A DNA stretch of 64,000 bases from Kitasatospora sp. Root107 (GTDB lineage: Bacteria > Actinomycetota > Actinomycetes > Streptomycetales > Streptomycetaceae), in assembly GCF_001424875.1 (NCBI RefSeq), contig NZ_LMCT01000067.1, forward strand, positions 415,267-479,266, read 5' to 3'. The notes under the pieces were generated by a model. The model saw only the letters and a program-made list of their open reading frames with translations. It was not told where the DNA came from and did not search any database. Positions 41,069 to 51,100 of the stretch are shown piece after piece; within the stretch, counting starts at the first letter, position 1, and each line of letters opens with the position of its first letter. The position numbers and the translations under genes were made by a program.

Positions 41069-41635
41069 GTGGTGAGTGAGGTGCGCAGGCGGGAGTGGCG
41101 CGAGGAGCGCGAGGCGTTCGGTGGGTTCGGCGGGCCGCCGTTCGGCCATGGCGGGCGGGGCTTTCCCGGGCACGGTCGGCGTGGGGGCAGGGCGCGGCGG
41201 GGTGATGTCCGGGCCTCGCTGCTGGCGCTGCTGACGGAGCGGCCGATGCACGGCTACGAGATGATCACCGAGCTGGGCGAGCGGACGGGCGGGGCCTGGC
41301 GGCCGAGCCCGGGGTCGGTGTACCCGACGCTGCAGTTGCTCGAGGAGGAAGGCCTGATCAAGGGTCAGGAGGCCTCCGGTAAGCGGCTGTTCGAGCTGAC
41401 CGAGGCCGGTCGGGCCGAGGCGGCGGGTGGTTCGGCATCGCCCTGGGAGGAGACGGCGGGGCGCGGGGGCCCCGGCTGGGAGTCGATCCAGGAGGTCGGC
41501 CAGGCTCTCGGCGCGGTCGACCAGGCGATCCGTCAGGTGATGACCACGGGCACCGAGGAGCAGCGGGCCAAGGGCCTCGCGGTGCTCAACGACGCCCGGA
41601 AGAAGCTGTATCTGATCCTCGCCGAGAGCGACTGA
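41069..41635 (+). CDS. PadR-family regulator
   Basis: 188 residues. The N-terminal 40 residues are Gly/Arg-rich (GGFGGPPFGHGGRGFPGHGR), then the winged helix reads ASLLALLTERPMHGYEMITE and PGSVYPTLQLLEEEGLI (about 48-95). The C-terminal helix (VDQAIRQVMTTG) dimerises. The start is uncertain: GTG at 41069, 41072 or 41081. PadR proteins usually repress a neighbouring membrane protein or enzyme; the divergent reductase gene is the only close candidate. Confidence 0.87.
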   Translation: MVSEVRRREWREEREAFGGFGGPPFGHGGRGFPGHGRRGGRARRGDVRASLLALLTERPMHGYEMITELGERTGGAWRPSPGSVYPTLQLLEEEGLIKGQEASGKRLFELTEAGRAEAAGGSASPWEETAGRGGPGWESIQEVGQALGAVDQAIRQVMTTGTEEQRAKGLAVLNDARKKLYLILAESD

Positions 41636-41717
41636 CCCGGGCAGCTCGAAGGTCGGATCGGCTGCGCACGGAGCGCCGCACGAACGGTGGGCTCAAGGGG
41701 GTCGGGCTGAGGGGGCG

Positions 41718-41933
41718 TCAGGCCTCGGGGGCGTACTCGTAGCGCCAGCGCCAGCGTCCCTTGGGATCGTACTCCTTGGCCCGGTGGTAGACCAGCGTGG
41801 TGGCGGGGTTCTCACCGTGGGCCGGGACCGGGACCCGGTAGGTCTTGGGGACGTTGTTGAACGGGGTCAGCGCGATGGGCAGCACCCGCCCGTCCAGCGG
41901 TCCGCCGTGGAATTCGGTGTCCGTGCTTCTCAC
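41718..41933 (-). CDS. Short conserved hypothetical protein
   Basis: 71 residues beginning MRSTDTEFHGGPLDGRVLPI and ending in KGRWRWRYEYAP. The FHGGPLDG motif and Trp/Tyr-rich end are shared with many small actinobacterial and phage-associated proteins of unknown role. It is probably cytoplasmic. Confidence 0.7.
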   Translation of the reverse strand: MRSTDTEFHGGPLDGRVLPIALTPFNNVPKTYRVPVPAHGENPATTLVYHRAKEYDPKGRWRWRYEYAPEA

Positions 41934-42337
41934 GGCTCCACCCTACGGGGCAGCCGAGGTGGACATGGTGGGCCCGGGGCGTGAAGAAGATCGGGAGCCG
42001 GTGTGACCAGCGCAGCACCGCCCCCGGTCGGAACGGCCCCCCCGGCACCCTTATCCTGCTCTGTACGCCCCCGGGGTTTCCCGGGTCGGCGGGCCCTCGT
42101 ACGGGCCGGGTGGGGTGTGCACGGCGCGTCTGCCCGCCGAGCCTCAACTCTCGTGTCCGTACCGTGCCCCCGGGCGTTCGGCCGTCCGGCAACTCCGGCT
42201 CCGGCCTTCGGCAATGCTGCCGGATCAACCCGCGTCCCCGGGAAGTAACGGGGTGGGCTCCGGCGTTGCGTCGGATGTTGCGTCGGTCGCTGTGTCACAC
42301 CAGGCACGGCAGCTACAGCAGGTGCGGAAGGGGCCCG
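41934..42337. other. Intergenic region before the prim-pol-like gene
   Basis: No supported gene. ORFs here have unlikely composition. A 10-bp direct repeat (GTTGCGTCGG at 42265-42274 and 42277-42286) lies about 60 bp upstream of the next gene, at promoter distance. Confidence 0.45.
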
Positions 42338-43042
42338 ATGGAAGCCAGCAGCAGCAGGTGGACCAGTTGGTGGCAGCGGCGAGAGCGCGAGCGTGCCACC
42401 GTCGCGACCGGGGTGGACGCGGCAGGTCGACTGGATCTGCTGCTCGGTGCGGTGCGCGCGGGCTTCCCGCTGGCGCCGGCCGCGCACCCGGCGGGGCACC
42501 GTTGTTCGTGTGACCGGGTCGGCTGTCCGGCGCCGGCCCAGCACCCCGTCTCGTTCGCCTGGCAGTCCCAGGCCACCGTCGATCCGGAGCAGCTGGCGCG
42601 CTGGCTGTCCCGCGATCCGCAGGCCAACTTCATCACCGCCACCGGCCGCGCCCACGACGTGCTGGACGTCCCGGCCGAGGCCGGGCGGCTGGCGTTGGAG
42701 CGCCTCGACGCGCTCGGCGTGCACGGCCCGGTGGCCGCCGTCGGCGAGGACCGCTACCTCTTCTTCACCGCGACCCGGGGCACCCCGGTGGACGAGGACG
42801 AGTGGTGGCCGAGCGTGCTGGACAGCACGCCCGACACCATGTCCGAGCACCCCGGTCTGCGCTGGCACTGCCGCGGCTCGTACACCCTGCTGCCGCCGGC
42901 CTCGCTGCCGGACGGCTCCGAGGTGCGCTGGCTGCGCGGCCCCGAGTACGCCCTGCCGGACGCGCTCCGGGTGCTCGACGTGCTGACCGACGCCTGCACC
43001 GAGGTGGGCGCGGTCGCCGAGGAGCAGTGGCTGATCGGCTGA
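42338..43042 (+). CDS. Prim-pol-like bifunctional DNA primase/polymerase N-terminal protein
   Basis: 234 residues from the ATG at 42338 (GGAAGGGG upstream). It has a zinc-knuckle-like HRCSCDRVGCPAPAQHP stretch (about 63-79), then the prim-pol pattern WLSRDPQANFITATGRAHDV and LDVPAEAG. It ends with GSYTLLPPASLPDGSEVRW. These features match the N-terminal domain of bifunctional primase-polymerases, but the helicase/primase C-terminal part is absent. In streptomycetes such short forms are conserved next to map. Function is uncertain. Confidence 0.82.
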   Translation: MEASSSRWTSWWQRRERERATVATGVDAAGRLDLLLGAVRAGFPLAPAAHPAGHRCSCDRVGCPAPAQHPVSFAWQSQATVDPEQLARWLSRDPQANFITATGRAHDVLDVPAEAGRLALERLDALGVHGPVAAVGEDRYLFFTATRGTPVDEDEWWPSVLDSTPDTMSEHPGLRWHCRGSYTLLPPASLPDGSEVRWLRGPEYALPDALRVLDVLTDACTEVGAVAEEQWLIG

Positions 43043-43060
43043 CCGCGTCCCAGCGAGGGG

Positions 43061-43906
43061 CTAAGGCAGCGTCAGGATCTCGGCGCCGTCGGCGGTGACC
43101 AGCAGCGTGTGCTCGAACTGCGCGGTGCGCTTGCGGTCCTTGGTGACCACGGTCCAGCCGTCGGCCCAGATGTCGTAGTCGTACGTGCCCAGGGTGAGCA
43201 TCGGCTCGATGGTGAAGGTCATCCCGGTCTTGATCACCTCGGTGGCCCGCTCGCTGTCGTAGTGCGGGACGATCAGGCCGGAGTGGAACGAGGTGTTGAT
43301 CCCGTGGCCGGTGAAGTCACGGACCACGCCGTAGTCGAACCGCTTGGCGTAGGACTCGATCACCCGGCCGATCACGTTGATCTGACGACCCGGCTTGACG
43401 GCCTTGATCGCCCGGTCCAGGGACTCCCGGGTGCGCTCGACCAGCAGCCGGGACTCCTCGTCCACGTCGCCGCAGAGGTAGGTCGCGTTCAGGTCGCCGT
43501 GCACGCCGTGGATGAAGGCGGTGGCGTCGATGTTGACGATGTCGCCGTCCTGGAGCACCGTCGAGTCCGGGATGCCGTGGCAGATCACCTCGTTGATCGA
43601 GGTGCAGACCGACTTGGGGAAACCCCGGTAGCCGAGGTCCGACGGGTAGGCGTCGTGGTCGCACATGTACTCGTGGGCGACCGCGTCGAGTTCGTCGGTG
43701 GTCACGCCGGGGGCGATCAGCTTGGCGGCCTCCGCCATCGCCTGCGCCGCGATCCGCCCGGCGATCCGCATCTTCTCGATGGTCTCCGCGGTCTGCACCT
43801 CGGGCCCGGTGTACGGGGTCGGCTTGGGCTTGCCGACGTACTCCGGGCGCGGGATGTGCGCGGGGACCTTGCGGATGGGGGACTGGATGCCGGGTACGAG
43901 AGCCAT
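43061..43906 (-). CDS. map: Methionine aminopeptidase, type I
   Basis: 281 residues from the ATG at 43906. It removes the initiator methionine from new proteins using two metal ions. Metal ligands are visible in NIDATAFIHGVHGDLNATY (two Asp), GHGINTSFHSG (His), TFTIEPML (Glu) and AQFEHTLL (Glu). The N-terminal 40 residues (IRKVPAHIPRPEYVGKPK) form the proline-rich extension that actinobacterial MetAP1c proteins use to contact the ribosome. It converges with the prim-pol-like gene. Confidence 0.96.
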   Translation of the reverse strand: MALVPGIQSPIRKVPAHIPRPEYVGKPKPTPYTGPEVQTAETIEKMRIAGRIAAQAMAEAAKLIAPGVTTDELDAVAHEYMCDHDAYPSDLGYRGFPKSVCTSINEVICHGIPDSTVLQDGDIVNIDATAFIHGVHGDLNATYLCGDVDEESRLLVERTRESLDRAIKAVKPGRQINVIGRVIESYAKRFDYGVVRDFTGHGINTSFHSGLIVPHYDSERATEVIKTGMTFTIEPMLTLGTYDYDIWADGWTVVTKDRKRTAQFEHTLLVTADGAEILTLP

Positions 43907-43970
43907 GACCGCGAGTCTATCGGCCGGGTCGTGGGGCATGATCGGCACAGGACGACGGAGGGAGCAGTCG

Positions 43971-44201
43971 ATGGTGTTCGGCAGGAGCAAGCCGACCGGC
44001 AAGCCCGGTGAGTGGTTCTACTGCATCAAGCACGCCAAGGTCGAGGAGGGCCCGGAGTGCCCCGCCAAGGACCGGCTCGGCCCGTACGCCAGCCGGGAGG
44101 AGGCCGCCCACGCGCTGGAGACCGCCGCCGAGCGCAACCGCGAGTGGCGCAACGATCCCCGGTGGAACAACGGCGACGGCCCCGCGGAGGAGCAGAGCTG
44201 A
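43971..44201 (+). CDS. Small conserved actinobacterial protein
   Basis: 76 residues from the ATG at 43971 (GGAGGGA upstream). It reads MVFGRSKPTGKPGEWFYC, then EGPECPAKDRLGPYASREEA and an acidic C-terminus. The two cysteines and the DRLGPYxSREEA segment (SPOR-like half-motif) are widely conserved next to map in actinobacteria. Role unknown. Confidence 0.82.
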   Translation: MVFGRSKPTGKPGEWFYCIKHAKVEEGPECPAKDRLGPYASREEAAHALETAAERNREWRNDPRWNNGDGPAEEQS

Positions 44202-44208
44202 CCGCCCG

Positions 44209-45519
44209 TCAGGCGGCCACCGCGGCCTCGCGGGTGGCCGCCTCGGCCTCGTGCTGGGCCCGGACCAGGGCGACGTTCTCGTCCGTCCGGTCGTCGTAGC
44301 GCAGCAGCCGGGGCACCGCGGCGGCCAGCCCGAGCACGCCCACCACGCAGGCCAGACCGCCCATCCAGACCGAGCCGCGGACGCCGACCAGACCGGCCAT
44401 GCCGCCCGCCCTGACCTGGCCGAGCTGCGGGCCGACCGAGTAGCTGAGCAGCTCCACCCCGGCGAGCCGGCCGCGCAGGTGGTCCGGGATCGACTGGTTC
44501 CAGATGGTTGTCCTGGCCACCCCGCTGATCTGGTCGGCGCCACCGGCGACGGCCAGGCAGAACAGCACCAGCCAGATGTTGCCGACCAGTCCGGCCAGCG
44601 CGATCGAGATGCCCCAGCCGAGCGCGGCCAGCACCAGCATCCGGCCGTGCCGGTGGATCCCCGAGGTCCACCCGCTGGTCGCCGAGACCACCAGCGCACC
44701 GGCCGCGGTCGCGCCGTACATCAGGCCGAGCGCCCAGTCGGCGCGCAGGTCCGAGGCCCAGAAGGCGTAGATCGCCACCGGGTAGGCGAACAGCATCGCG
44801 ACGGTGTCGATGACGTACGTGTTCAGCAGGTCGCGGCGGCCCCAGGCGTACTTGATGCCGGTGACGATCGCGCTCAGCGAGGGCTTCTCGGCGCCGGTCG
44901 ACGGCGGGACGGCCCGCATCCGGGCGAGCAGCAGCAGTGAGACGCCGAAGGTGAGCACGTCCAGCGCGTACGCGGTCTGTACCCCCGCCACCGCGACGAT
45001 CACGCCGGCCAGTGCCGGTCCCGCCACCGAGGCGGCGTTGCGGTAGAGCGAGGTGAGCGCGAAGGCGGCGGTCAGCTGGTCGTGCGGGACGATCCGCGGG
45101 GTGAGCGAGTCCAGTGCCGGGCGCTGCAGGCCGTCCAGCGCGGCGACCAGTCCGGCCACCAGGTAGACCGGCCAGAGCACCGGGGTCGGCAGCAGCGCGT
45201 TCAGCAGCAGCAGGCCGGAGAGCAGCAGTAGCCCGGCCTCCGACCACAGCACCAGCTTGCGCCGATCCAGCGCGTCGGCGAGCGCGCCGCCCCAGAGGCC
45301 GAAGACGATCAGCGGGACGAGCTCGACCGCGCCGACCAGGCCGACCGCGAACGAGGAGTCGGTGAGGTCCTTGATCTGCAGCGGCACCGCGACATAGGTG
45401 AGGAAGCTGCCGAAGGCCGAGACGCAGCCCGAGCTCCAGAGCAGCCGGAAGTCCCGGGAGGACCGCCACGGGGAGAGGTCGGGGCGGAGCCGCTGCCAGC
45501 GGGAGGGTTGCGTGGTCAC
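44209..45519 (-). CDS. MFS transporter, EntS-like (MFS_3)
   Basis: 436 residues with 12 membrane spans. It starts WRSSRDFRLLWSSGCVSAFG, has GLWGGALADALDRRK after helix 2 and RPALDSLTPRIVP in the middle, and ends in a charged tail. The MFS_3 group includes enterobactin exporters and macrolide pumps, but no siderophore gene is nearby. It converges with the small gene before it, 7 bp apart. Confidence 0.88.
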   Translation of the reverse strand: MTTQPSRWQRLRPDLSPWRSSRDFRLLWSSGCVSAFGSFLTYVAVPLQIKDLTDSSFAVGLVGAVELVPLIVFGLWGGALADALDRRKLVLWSEAGLLLLSGLLLLNALLPTPVLWPVYLVAGLVAALDGLQRPALDSLTPRIVPHDQLTAAFALTSLYRNAASVAGPALAGVIVAVAGVQTAYALDVLTFGVSLLLLARMRAVPPSTGAEKPSLSAIVTGIKYAWGRRDLLNTYVIDTVAMLFAYPVAIYAFWASDLRADWALGLMYGATAAGALVVSATSGWTSGIHRHGRMLVLAALGWGISIALAGLVGNIWLVLFCLAVAGGADQISGVARTTIWNQSIPDHLRGRLAGVELLSYSVGPQLGQVRAGGMAGLVGVRGSVWMGGLACVVGVLGLAAAVPRLLRYDDRTDENVALVRAQHEAEAATREAAVAA

Positions 45520-45571
45520 GGGGCATGGTGCGGTTTTCGGCCGAACGGCTGCAACCGAATTACCGGTGCGA

Positions 45572-46144
45572 CTACCAGTGCGCGACGGGCGAACCCATGA
45601 GGCGCTCGGCCAGCCTGGCCAGCCGGGAGGAGGGGGCCCCGGCGGCCGAACTGACGAGGTGTTGGACCAGGTCGAACGGTTCGGGCTCGGCGGCCGGCAC
45701 GGTCAGCCGTTCGTGCGCCAGCTCGGCCAGCTCCGGGTCGCCGGTGTCCAGCGCGAGCACGGTGGCCCCGCCGCGCCGGGCGTCCTGCACCCGCTCCAGC
45801 AGGCCGGCCTCCGCCGAGGCGGGTGCCACCAGCAGCACGGTCGCGCCCCGCCGTGCCTCCGTCAGACCGCGCAGCCCGTACGAGAGATGAGCGGGGTCAC
45901 CGGGCTCGACCCGGTGGCGCAGCAGGGTGGGGGCCAGCCGGGGGACCCCCGAGCGAGTGGCCTCCTCGTCCAAGTGCGCGGCCAGGTGCCAGGGTTCGTA
46001 CGCCTCGGTGCCGACCAGCAGCAGGCCCCGGGCGGTGCGGCGGCCCACCGAACGGCGCAGCGCCCCGGCGAATACCAACGCGGACTCGGGCCAGCCGGTG
46101 CCGGCCAGCCGCTCGCGTAGTGCTGAAACTCTCACCGGGTCCAT
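45572..46144 (-). CDS. Hypothetical protein with SIS-like segment
   Basis: 190 residues from the ATG at 46144. The stretch GATVLLVAPASAEAGLLERV and GATVLALDTGDPELAELA resembles the sugar-isomerase (SIS) fold, in which a Rossmann-like sheet binds phosphosugars. The catalytic SxS loop is not clear. I consider it a conserved streptomycete protein of unknown function. It is divergent from npdG with 48 bp between starts. Confidence 0.68.
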   Translation of the reverse strand: MDPVRVSALRERLAGTGWPESALVFAGALRRSVGRRTARGLLLVGTEAYEPWHLAAHLDEEATRSGVPRLAPTLLRHRVEPGDPAHLSYGLRGLTEARRGATVLLVAPASAEAGLLERVQDARRGGATVLALDTGDPELAELAHERLTVPAAEPEPFDLVQHLVSSAAGAPSSRLARLAERLMGSPVAHW

Positions 46145-46192
46145 GGACAAAGAGGATGGAGCAGGCCGGGGGGCTTTGGCAGGATCTTCGGC

Positions 46193-46879
46193 ATGACTAC
46201 CCACGATTCAGTGACCACGCCCGCGCTCCCCGACGTCTCCGGTCTGGTGGTCGGCGTCCTGGGCGGCACCGGCGACCAGGGCCGTGGGCTGGCCTTCCGG
46301 CTGGCCAAGGCCGGCCAGCAGGTGGTGATCGGCTCCCGGACGGCCGAGCGCGCGGAGGCGGCGGCCGCCGAGATCGGCCTCGGGGTCCGGGGCGCGGACA
46401 ACGCGGGCTGCGCCCGGGAGAGCGACATCGTGATCGTCGCGGTGCCCTGGGACGGCCACGCCGCCACCCTCTCGGCGCTGCGCGAGGAGCTGGCCGGGAA
46501 GATCGTGGTGGACTGCGTCAACCCGCTCGGCTTCGACAAGCAGGGCGCCTACGCGCTCAAGCCGGAGGAGGGCAGCGCCGCCCAGCAGGCCGCCGCCCTG
46601 CTGCCGGACTCCCGGGTGACCGCCGCCTTCCACCACCTCTCGGCGGTGCTGCTGCAGGACGAGTCGATCGAGCAGATCGACACCGACGTGCTGGTGCTCG
46701 GTGAGGACCGGGAGGCCACCGAACTGGTCCAGGCCCTGGCCGGCCGGATCCCCGGCATGCGCGGCATCTTCGCGGGCCGGCTGCGCAACGCCCACCAGGT
46801 CGAGTCCCTGGTCGCCAACCTGATCTCGGTGAACCGCCGCTACAAGGCCCACGCGGGCATCCGGATCACCGACGTCTGA
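46193..46879 (+). CDS. npdG: F420-dependent NADP reductase
   Basis: 228 residues. VGVLGGTGDQGRGLAFRLA (about 20-38) is the NADP-binding Rossmann motif, with IGSRTAERAEAA as the phosphate-binding follow-up. IVIVAVPWDGHAATL and VVDCVNPLGFDKQG are typical of Fno/NpdG proteins. It transfers hydride between NADPH and coenzyme F420, which streptomycetes use in antibiotic and redox metabolism. Size matches the family. Confidence 0.94.
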   Translation: MTTHDSVTTPALPDVSGLVVGVLGGTGDQGRGLAFRLAKAGQQVVIGSRTAERAEAAAAEIGLGVRGADNAGCARESDIVIVAVPWDGHAATLSALREELAGKIVVDCVNPLGFDKQGAYALKPEEGSAAQQAAALLPDSRVTAAFHHLSAVLLQDESIEQIDTDVLVLGEDREATELVQALAGRIPGMRGIFAGRLRNAHQVESLVANLISVNRRYKAHAGIRITDV

Positions 46880-46950
46880 CCCCGTCGGGAGCAGTCGGAA
46901 CGGTCGGCGAGAATGGGGCCGACCGTTCCCGGCCCTAGGAGTCCCGCGCC

Positions 46951-47136
46951 ATGCCCCGCAACGCCCTCTTCTCGCTGATCATCTGTGTGCTCGCGCTGAC
47001 CGCCGCCGTGGTCTCGCTGATCCAGGGCCGCTGGCTGGGCCTGATCTGGGTGCTGATGGCCGGGGTCTTCAGCAACATCGCCTGGTACCACCTGCGCCGG
47101 GCCCGGCAGGCCAAGGCCTCGGTGCAGCAGGGCTGA
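46951..47136 (+). CDS. Small two-helix membrane protein
   Basis: 61 residues. Two hydrophobic segments, LFSLIICVLALTAAVVSLI and WLGLIWVLMAGVFSNIAWYH, and a basic tail (RRARQAKAS). It has the conserved position after npdG and before the M50 gene. Function unknown. Confidence 0.72.
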   Translation: MPRNALFSLIICVLALTAAVVSLIQGRWLGLIWVLMAGVFSNIAWYHLRRARQAKASVQQG

Positions 47137-47140
47137 CCGG

Positions 47141-47956
47141 TCAGTTCTGCCAGAACCGGAACAGGTAGCTGCCGAGCTGGCTGAGCGCCGGGTTGGCGCC
47201 GAACAGGTCCATCACCGAGTAGACCAGGTCGAAGAACCAGCGGTTCACCTCGGACTGCCAGAGCAGGATGAAGACCGCGAGCAGCCCGTACGGGGCGAAC
47301 GGCTCGACCGCCCGGCGGGTCTTGAGGGAGAGCCACGGCTCGACGATGCCGTAGCCGTCCAGGCCGGGGACCGGCAGCAGGTTGAGCAGGGCGGCGCTGA
47401 TCTGCAGCATGCCGAGGAAGCCGAACGCGGCGGCCAGCGGTGAGACCGAGAGCTGCCGGCCGTCGAGCTCGACGAAGACCGACGGGTTGTCCAGCCAGCC
47501 GGCCCCGATCGGGATCAGCAGGACGGCCGCGCAGAGGACGTTCACCAGCGGGCCCGCCGCCGAGACCAGGCTGTGTTTCAGCCGGCCCTGGATGCGGTGC
47601 CGCTCGATGTAGACCGCGCCGCCGGGCAGGCCGATGCCGCCCAGGATCACGAAGATCACCGGGAGTACGAAGCTCAGCAGGGCGTGGGTGTACTTGAACG
47701 GATTGAGGGTCAGATAGCCCTTGGCGCCGACCGAGATGTCCCCGCCGTGCAGCGCGGTGCGGGCGTGCCCGTACTCGTGCAGGCAGAGCGAGACCACCCA
47801 GCCGGACACCACGAACAGGAAGATCCCGAACCGCGCGCTGCCGTAGCCGGTGGCCACCGCCCAGCCCGCCGTGCCGAGGGTCGCGAGCAGTACCCAGAAC
47901 ACCGGACTGATCCGGCGGTCCTCGCTGCGCGAGCGCTGGGTTTCGGCGAAGGTCAT
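47141..47956 (-). CDS. Membrane metalloprotease, M50 (site-2 protease) family
   Basis: 271 residues with about six membrane spans. The zinc motif HEYGH is at 60-64 and the third-ligand motif is NLLPVPGLDGYGI (LDG) near 210. These proteases cut within the membrane, often to release regulators. This compact form has no PDZ or CBS domain. It converges with the small membrane gene, 4 bp apart, and diverges from the SARP regulator. Confidence 0.92.
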   Translation of the reverse strand: MTFAETQRSRSEDRRISPVFWVLLATLGTAGWAVATGYGSARFGIFLFVVSGWVVSLCLHEYGHARTALHGGDISVGAKGYLTLNPFKYTHALLSFVLPVIFVILGGIGLPGGAVYIERHRIQGRLKHSLVSAAGPLVNVLCAAVLLIPIGAGWLDNPSVFVELDGRQLSVSPLAAAFGFLGMLQISAALLNLLPVPGLDGYGIVEPWLSLKTRRAVEPFAPYGLLAVFILLWQSEVNRWFFDLVYSVMDLFGANPALSQLGSYLFRFWQN

Positions 47957-48103
47957 GGCGCGATGGCTCCGATACGTGGGGAAGGGCCGACGGTCGATCA
48001 TGCCGGGTCCGGCCGGGCCCGGACAAGGCGTGCCGGATGAACGGACCGGACGAGGCAGCAGTTCCGGGCGTACCAAGGGCTCGGCATCACCCAGAATGGC
48101 CGG

Positions 48104-51100
48104 GTGCACTACGGCATCCTCGGAACCACCACGGCCCACCACGACGACGGCACCCCCGTACCGCTCGGCGGCGCCCGGCTGCGCGCGCTGCTCACCGCGC
48201 TGGTGCTGCGCCAGGGCCGGCCCGTCCCGGCCGACCTGCTGGTGGACGAGGTCTGGGGCGCCGACCCGCCGCAGGACTCGGCCGCCGCGCTGCAGACCCT
48301 GGTCGGCCGGCTGCGCCGCACCGTGGGCCGCGAGCAGGTCGGCTCCGGGCCCGCCGGGTACTGGCTGGCCGCGGGGGCCAGCGATCTGACTGACTTTCAG
48401 GGCCTCGCCGCCGAGGGTCGCCGGGCCGCCGAGCAGGGCGACCACGCGCTGGCCGCCGAACGGCTGACCGCCGCGCTGGCGCTCTGGCGCGGCCCGGCGC
48501 TGGCCGACCTGCCGGACCGGGGCGGCTCCGCCACCCGGCTGGAGGCCGAACGGGACGAGACCCGCCGGCACCGGATCACCGCCGAGCTCGCGCTCGGCCG
48601 GGCCGCCGAGGTGACCGCCGAACTCGCCGAACTCTGCGAGAACCGCCCGCTGGACGAGCCGCTCGCCGCCCTGCTGATCCGGGCACTGCGCGACGGCGGC
48701 CGCACCGCCGAGGCCCTCCAGCAGTACGAGCACACCCGGCGCGCGCTGGCCGACCAGCTCGGCACCGACCCGGGCGAGCCACTTCGCGCTCTGCACCGGG
48801 ACCTGCTGAACGGCGCCGAGCCCGCCCCGGCGGCCCCCCAGCGGACCCGGACGACCGGCAACCTGCGCCCTAGGCTGACCAGTTTCGTCGGCCGGGACGA
48901 GGACCTGGCGGCCGTCCGGGCCGCGCTGGCCGGCGGCCGGCTGACCACGCTGACCGGCCCCGGCGGCTCCGGCAAGACAAGACTGTCGGTCGAGGCCGCG
49001 CTGGCCGAACAGGCCGCGCAGGCGGCCGGCAGCTGGCCGGACGGCGTCTGGCAGGTCGAGCTGGCCTCGCTCGACGACCCGGCCGCCACCCCCGGCGCGG
49101 TGCTCTCCGCCCTCGGCCTGCGGGAGACCGTGCTGCACAACGGCGGCACGGTCGGCGAGGTCGCCCGGGTGCACGACCCGGTCCGCCGGCTGGTCGAACA
49201 CTGCGCCCAGCGCCGGATGCTGCTGGTGCTGGACAACTGCGAGCACCTGATCCAGGCCGCCGCCGAGCTGGCCGACCAGCTGCTCGCCGAGTGCCCCGGG
49301 CTGACCGTGCTGGCCACCAGCCGGGAGCCGCTCGGCGTCCCCGGCGAGGTGCTGCTACCGGTCGAGCCGCTGCCGGGCGAGGTCGCGCTGCGGCTGCTGG
49401 CCGAGCGCGGCGCCGCCGCCAGGCCCGGCTTCGACCCGGCCGAGGACCCGGCCGCCTGCGCCGAGATCTGCCGCCGCCTGGACGGCCTGCCGCTGGCCAT
49501 CGAACTGGCCGCCGCCCGGCTGCGCGGCCTGACCCCGCGTCAGCTCGCCGACCGGCTGGACAGCAGGTTCGCCCTGCTGACGGCCGGCTCGCGCACCCTG
49601 CTGCCCCGGCAGCAGACCCTGCGCGCGGTGGTGGACTGGAGCTGGGACCTGCTGGGCAAGCGCGAGCGCGCGGTGCTGCGCCGGCTCGCGGTCTTCGCGG
49701 GCGGCTGCACCCTGGAGGACGCCGAGCAGGTCTGCGCCGACGAGGCCGAGGTGCCCCGGGAGGAGGTCGCCGACCTGCTGCTCTCGCTGGTGGACAAGTC
49801 GCTGCTGGTGGCCGGTCTCGGCGAGCACCCCCGCTACCGGATGCTGGAGACCATCCTGGAGTACGCGGGGGAGCGGCTGGCCGAGGCCGGCGAGCCGGAG
49901 GTGGCCATGCGTCACGTCCGGCACTACCGCGAGCTGGTGCGCGAGGCCGATCTCCGGGTGCACGGTCCCGAGCAGCTGCACTGGCTGGACGTGCTGGAGC
50001 GCGAGCAGGACAACATCCGGGCCGCGCTGCGCCGGGCGGTCGACCTGGGCGAGGAGCAGGAGGCGCTGGTCCTGGCGCTCGGGATGAGCTGGTTCTGGCA
50101 GCTGCGGGACTACCGGAGCGAGGCCCAGGCCTGGTACGAGGAGATCACCGCGCTCGGCCCCGACGTCTTCGCCGAGGACGCCCGGCCGGCCGTCCCGCTC
50201 ACCGAGGGACCGCTGGACGCGCCGCTGCCGATGTCCGGGGACATGGTGGACGAGGCCCGGCGACAGCTCCAGCTGTTCAAGCTGGTGACCATCTTCTCCG
50301 GCGACATGGAGCAGCTCGTCGAGACCGGCGCGGTCAGGCTCGCCCAGCGGGTGCTGGACGTCTACACCCCGGATCTCCCGCAGGCGTTCCGCTTCCCGGC
50401 GCTGATGCGGGTGTTCGCCTCCTTCGTGGCCGGGCAGATGGACAGCCTCAAGGAACTGCTGGACGGCGCGGTGGCGGGGGCCAGGCAGCACGGCCGGCCT
50501 GGCGACCTGGCGTTCGTGCTGGGGATCCGGGCCCGGATGCTGAACGACTGGGTCGGCGGTCTGCCGCAGGCCACCCTGGACAGCGCGGAGGCGCTGGAGA
50601 TCTTCACCCGGATCGGCGACACCTGGGGCCGCTCGGAGGCGCTGGCCGCGCAGGCGGAGGCGCTGGGCAACAACGGTGACTCCGAGGGCGCGGCCGAGAC
50701 GTACCGGCAGTCGATCCGGCTGGCCGAGGAGCTGGGGGCGCACCACGAGGTGCCGATGCTGAAGGTCCGGCTGGGTGAGGCGGTGCTGCAGAGCGATCCG
50801 GAGGGCGGCGAGGCGCTGGTGCGGGCCGCGCTGGACAGCGTGGTGCCGGGCAGTCAGTCGGCGGACGGGGCCCAGCTGTTCGGCAACCTGGTGCTCTGCT
50901 CGGTGCTGGCCCGCCGGGGCGAGTACACCGAGGCGCTGGCCAGGCTGGACTACCTGACGGGGAACCGGCAGATGCTCGGCCCCCTGGTGCCCGAGGTGTT
51001 CTCCGGTCTGCTGCTCTGCATCCGCAGCTGGGTGGTGGCCAGGGCGGGCGATCCGGAGCAGGCGATGACGCTGCTCCGGGAGGGCCGGCGGAAGATGCGG

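Noticed and set aside
41981..42337. N-terminal extension of the prim-pol-like frame
   Set aside because: Codons upstream of 42338 have unlikely composition and the ribosome site lies just before 42338.
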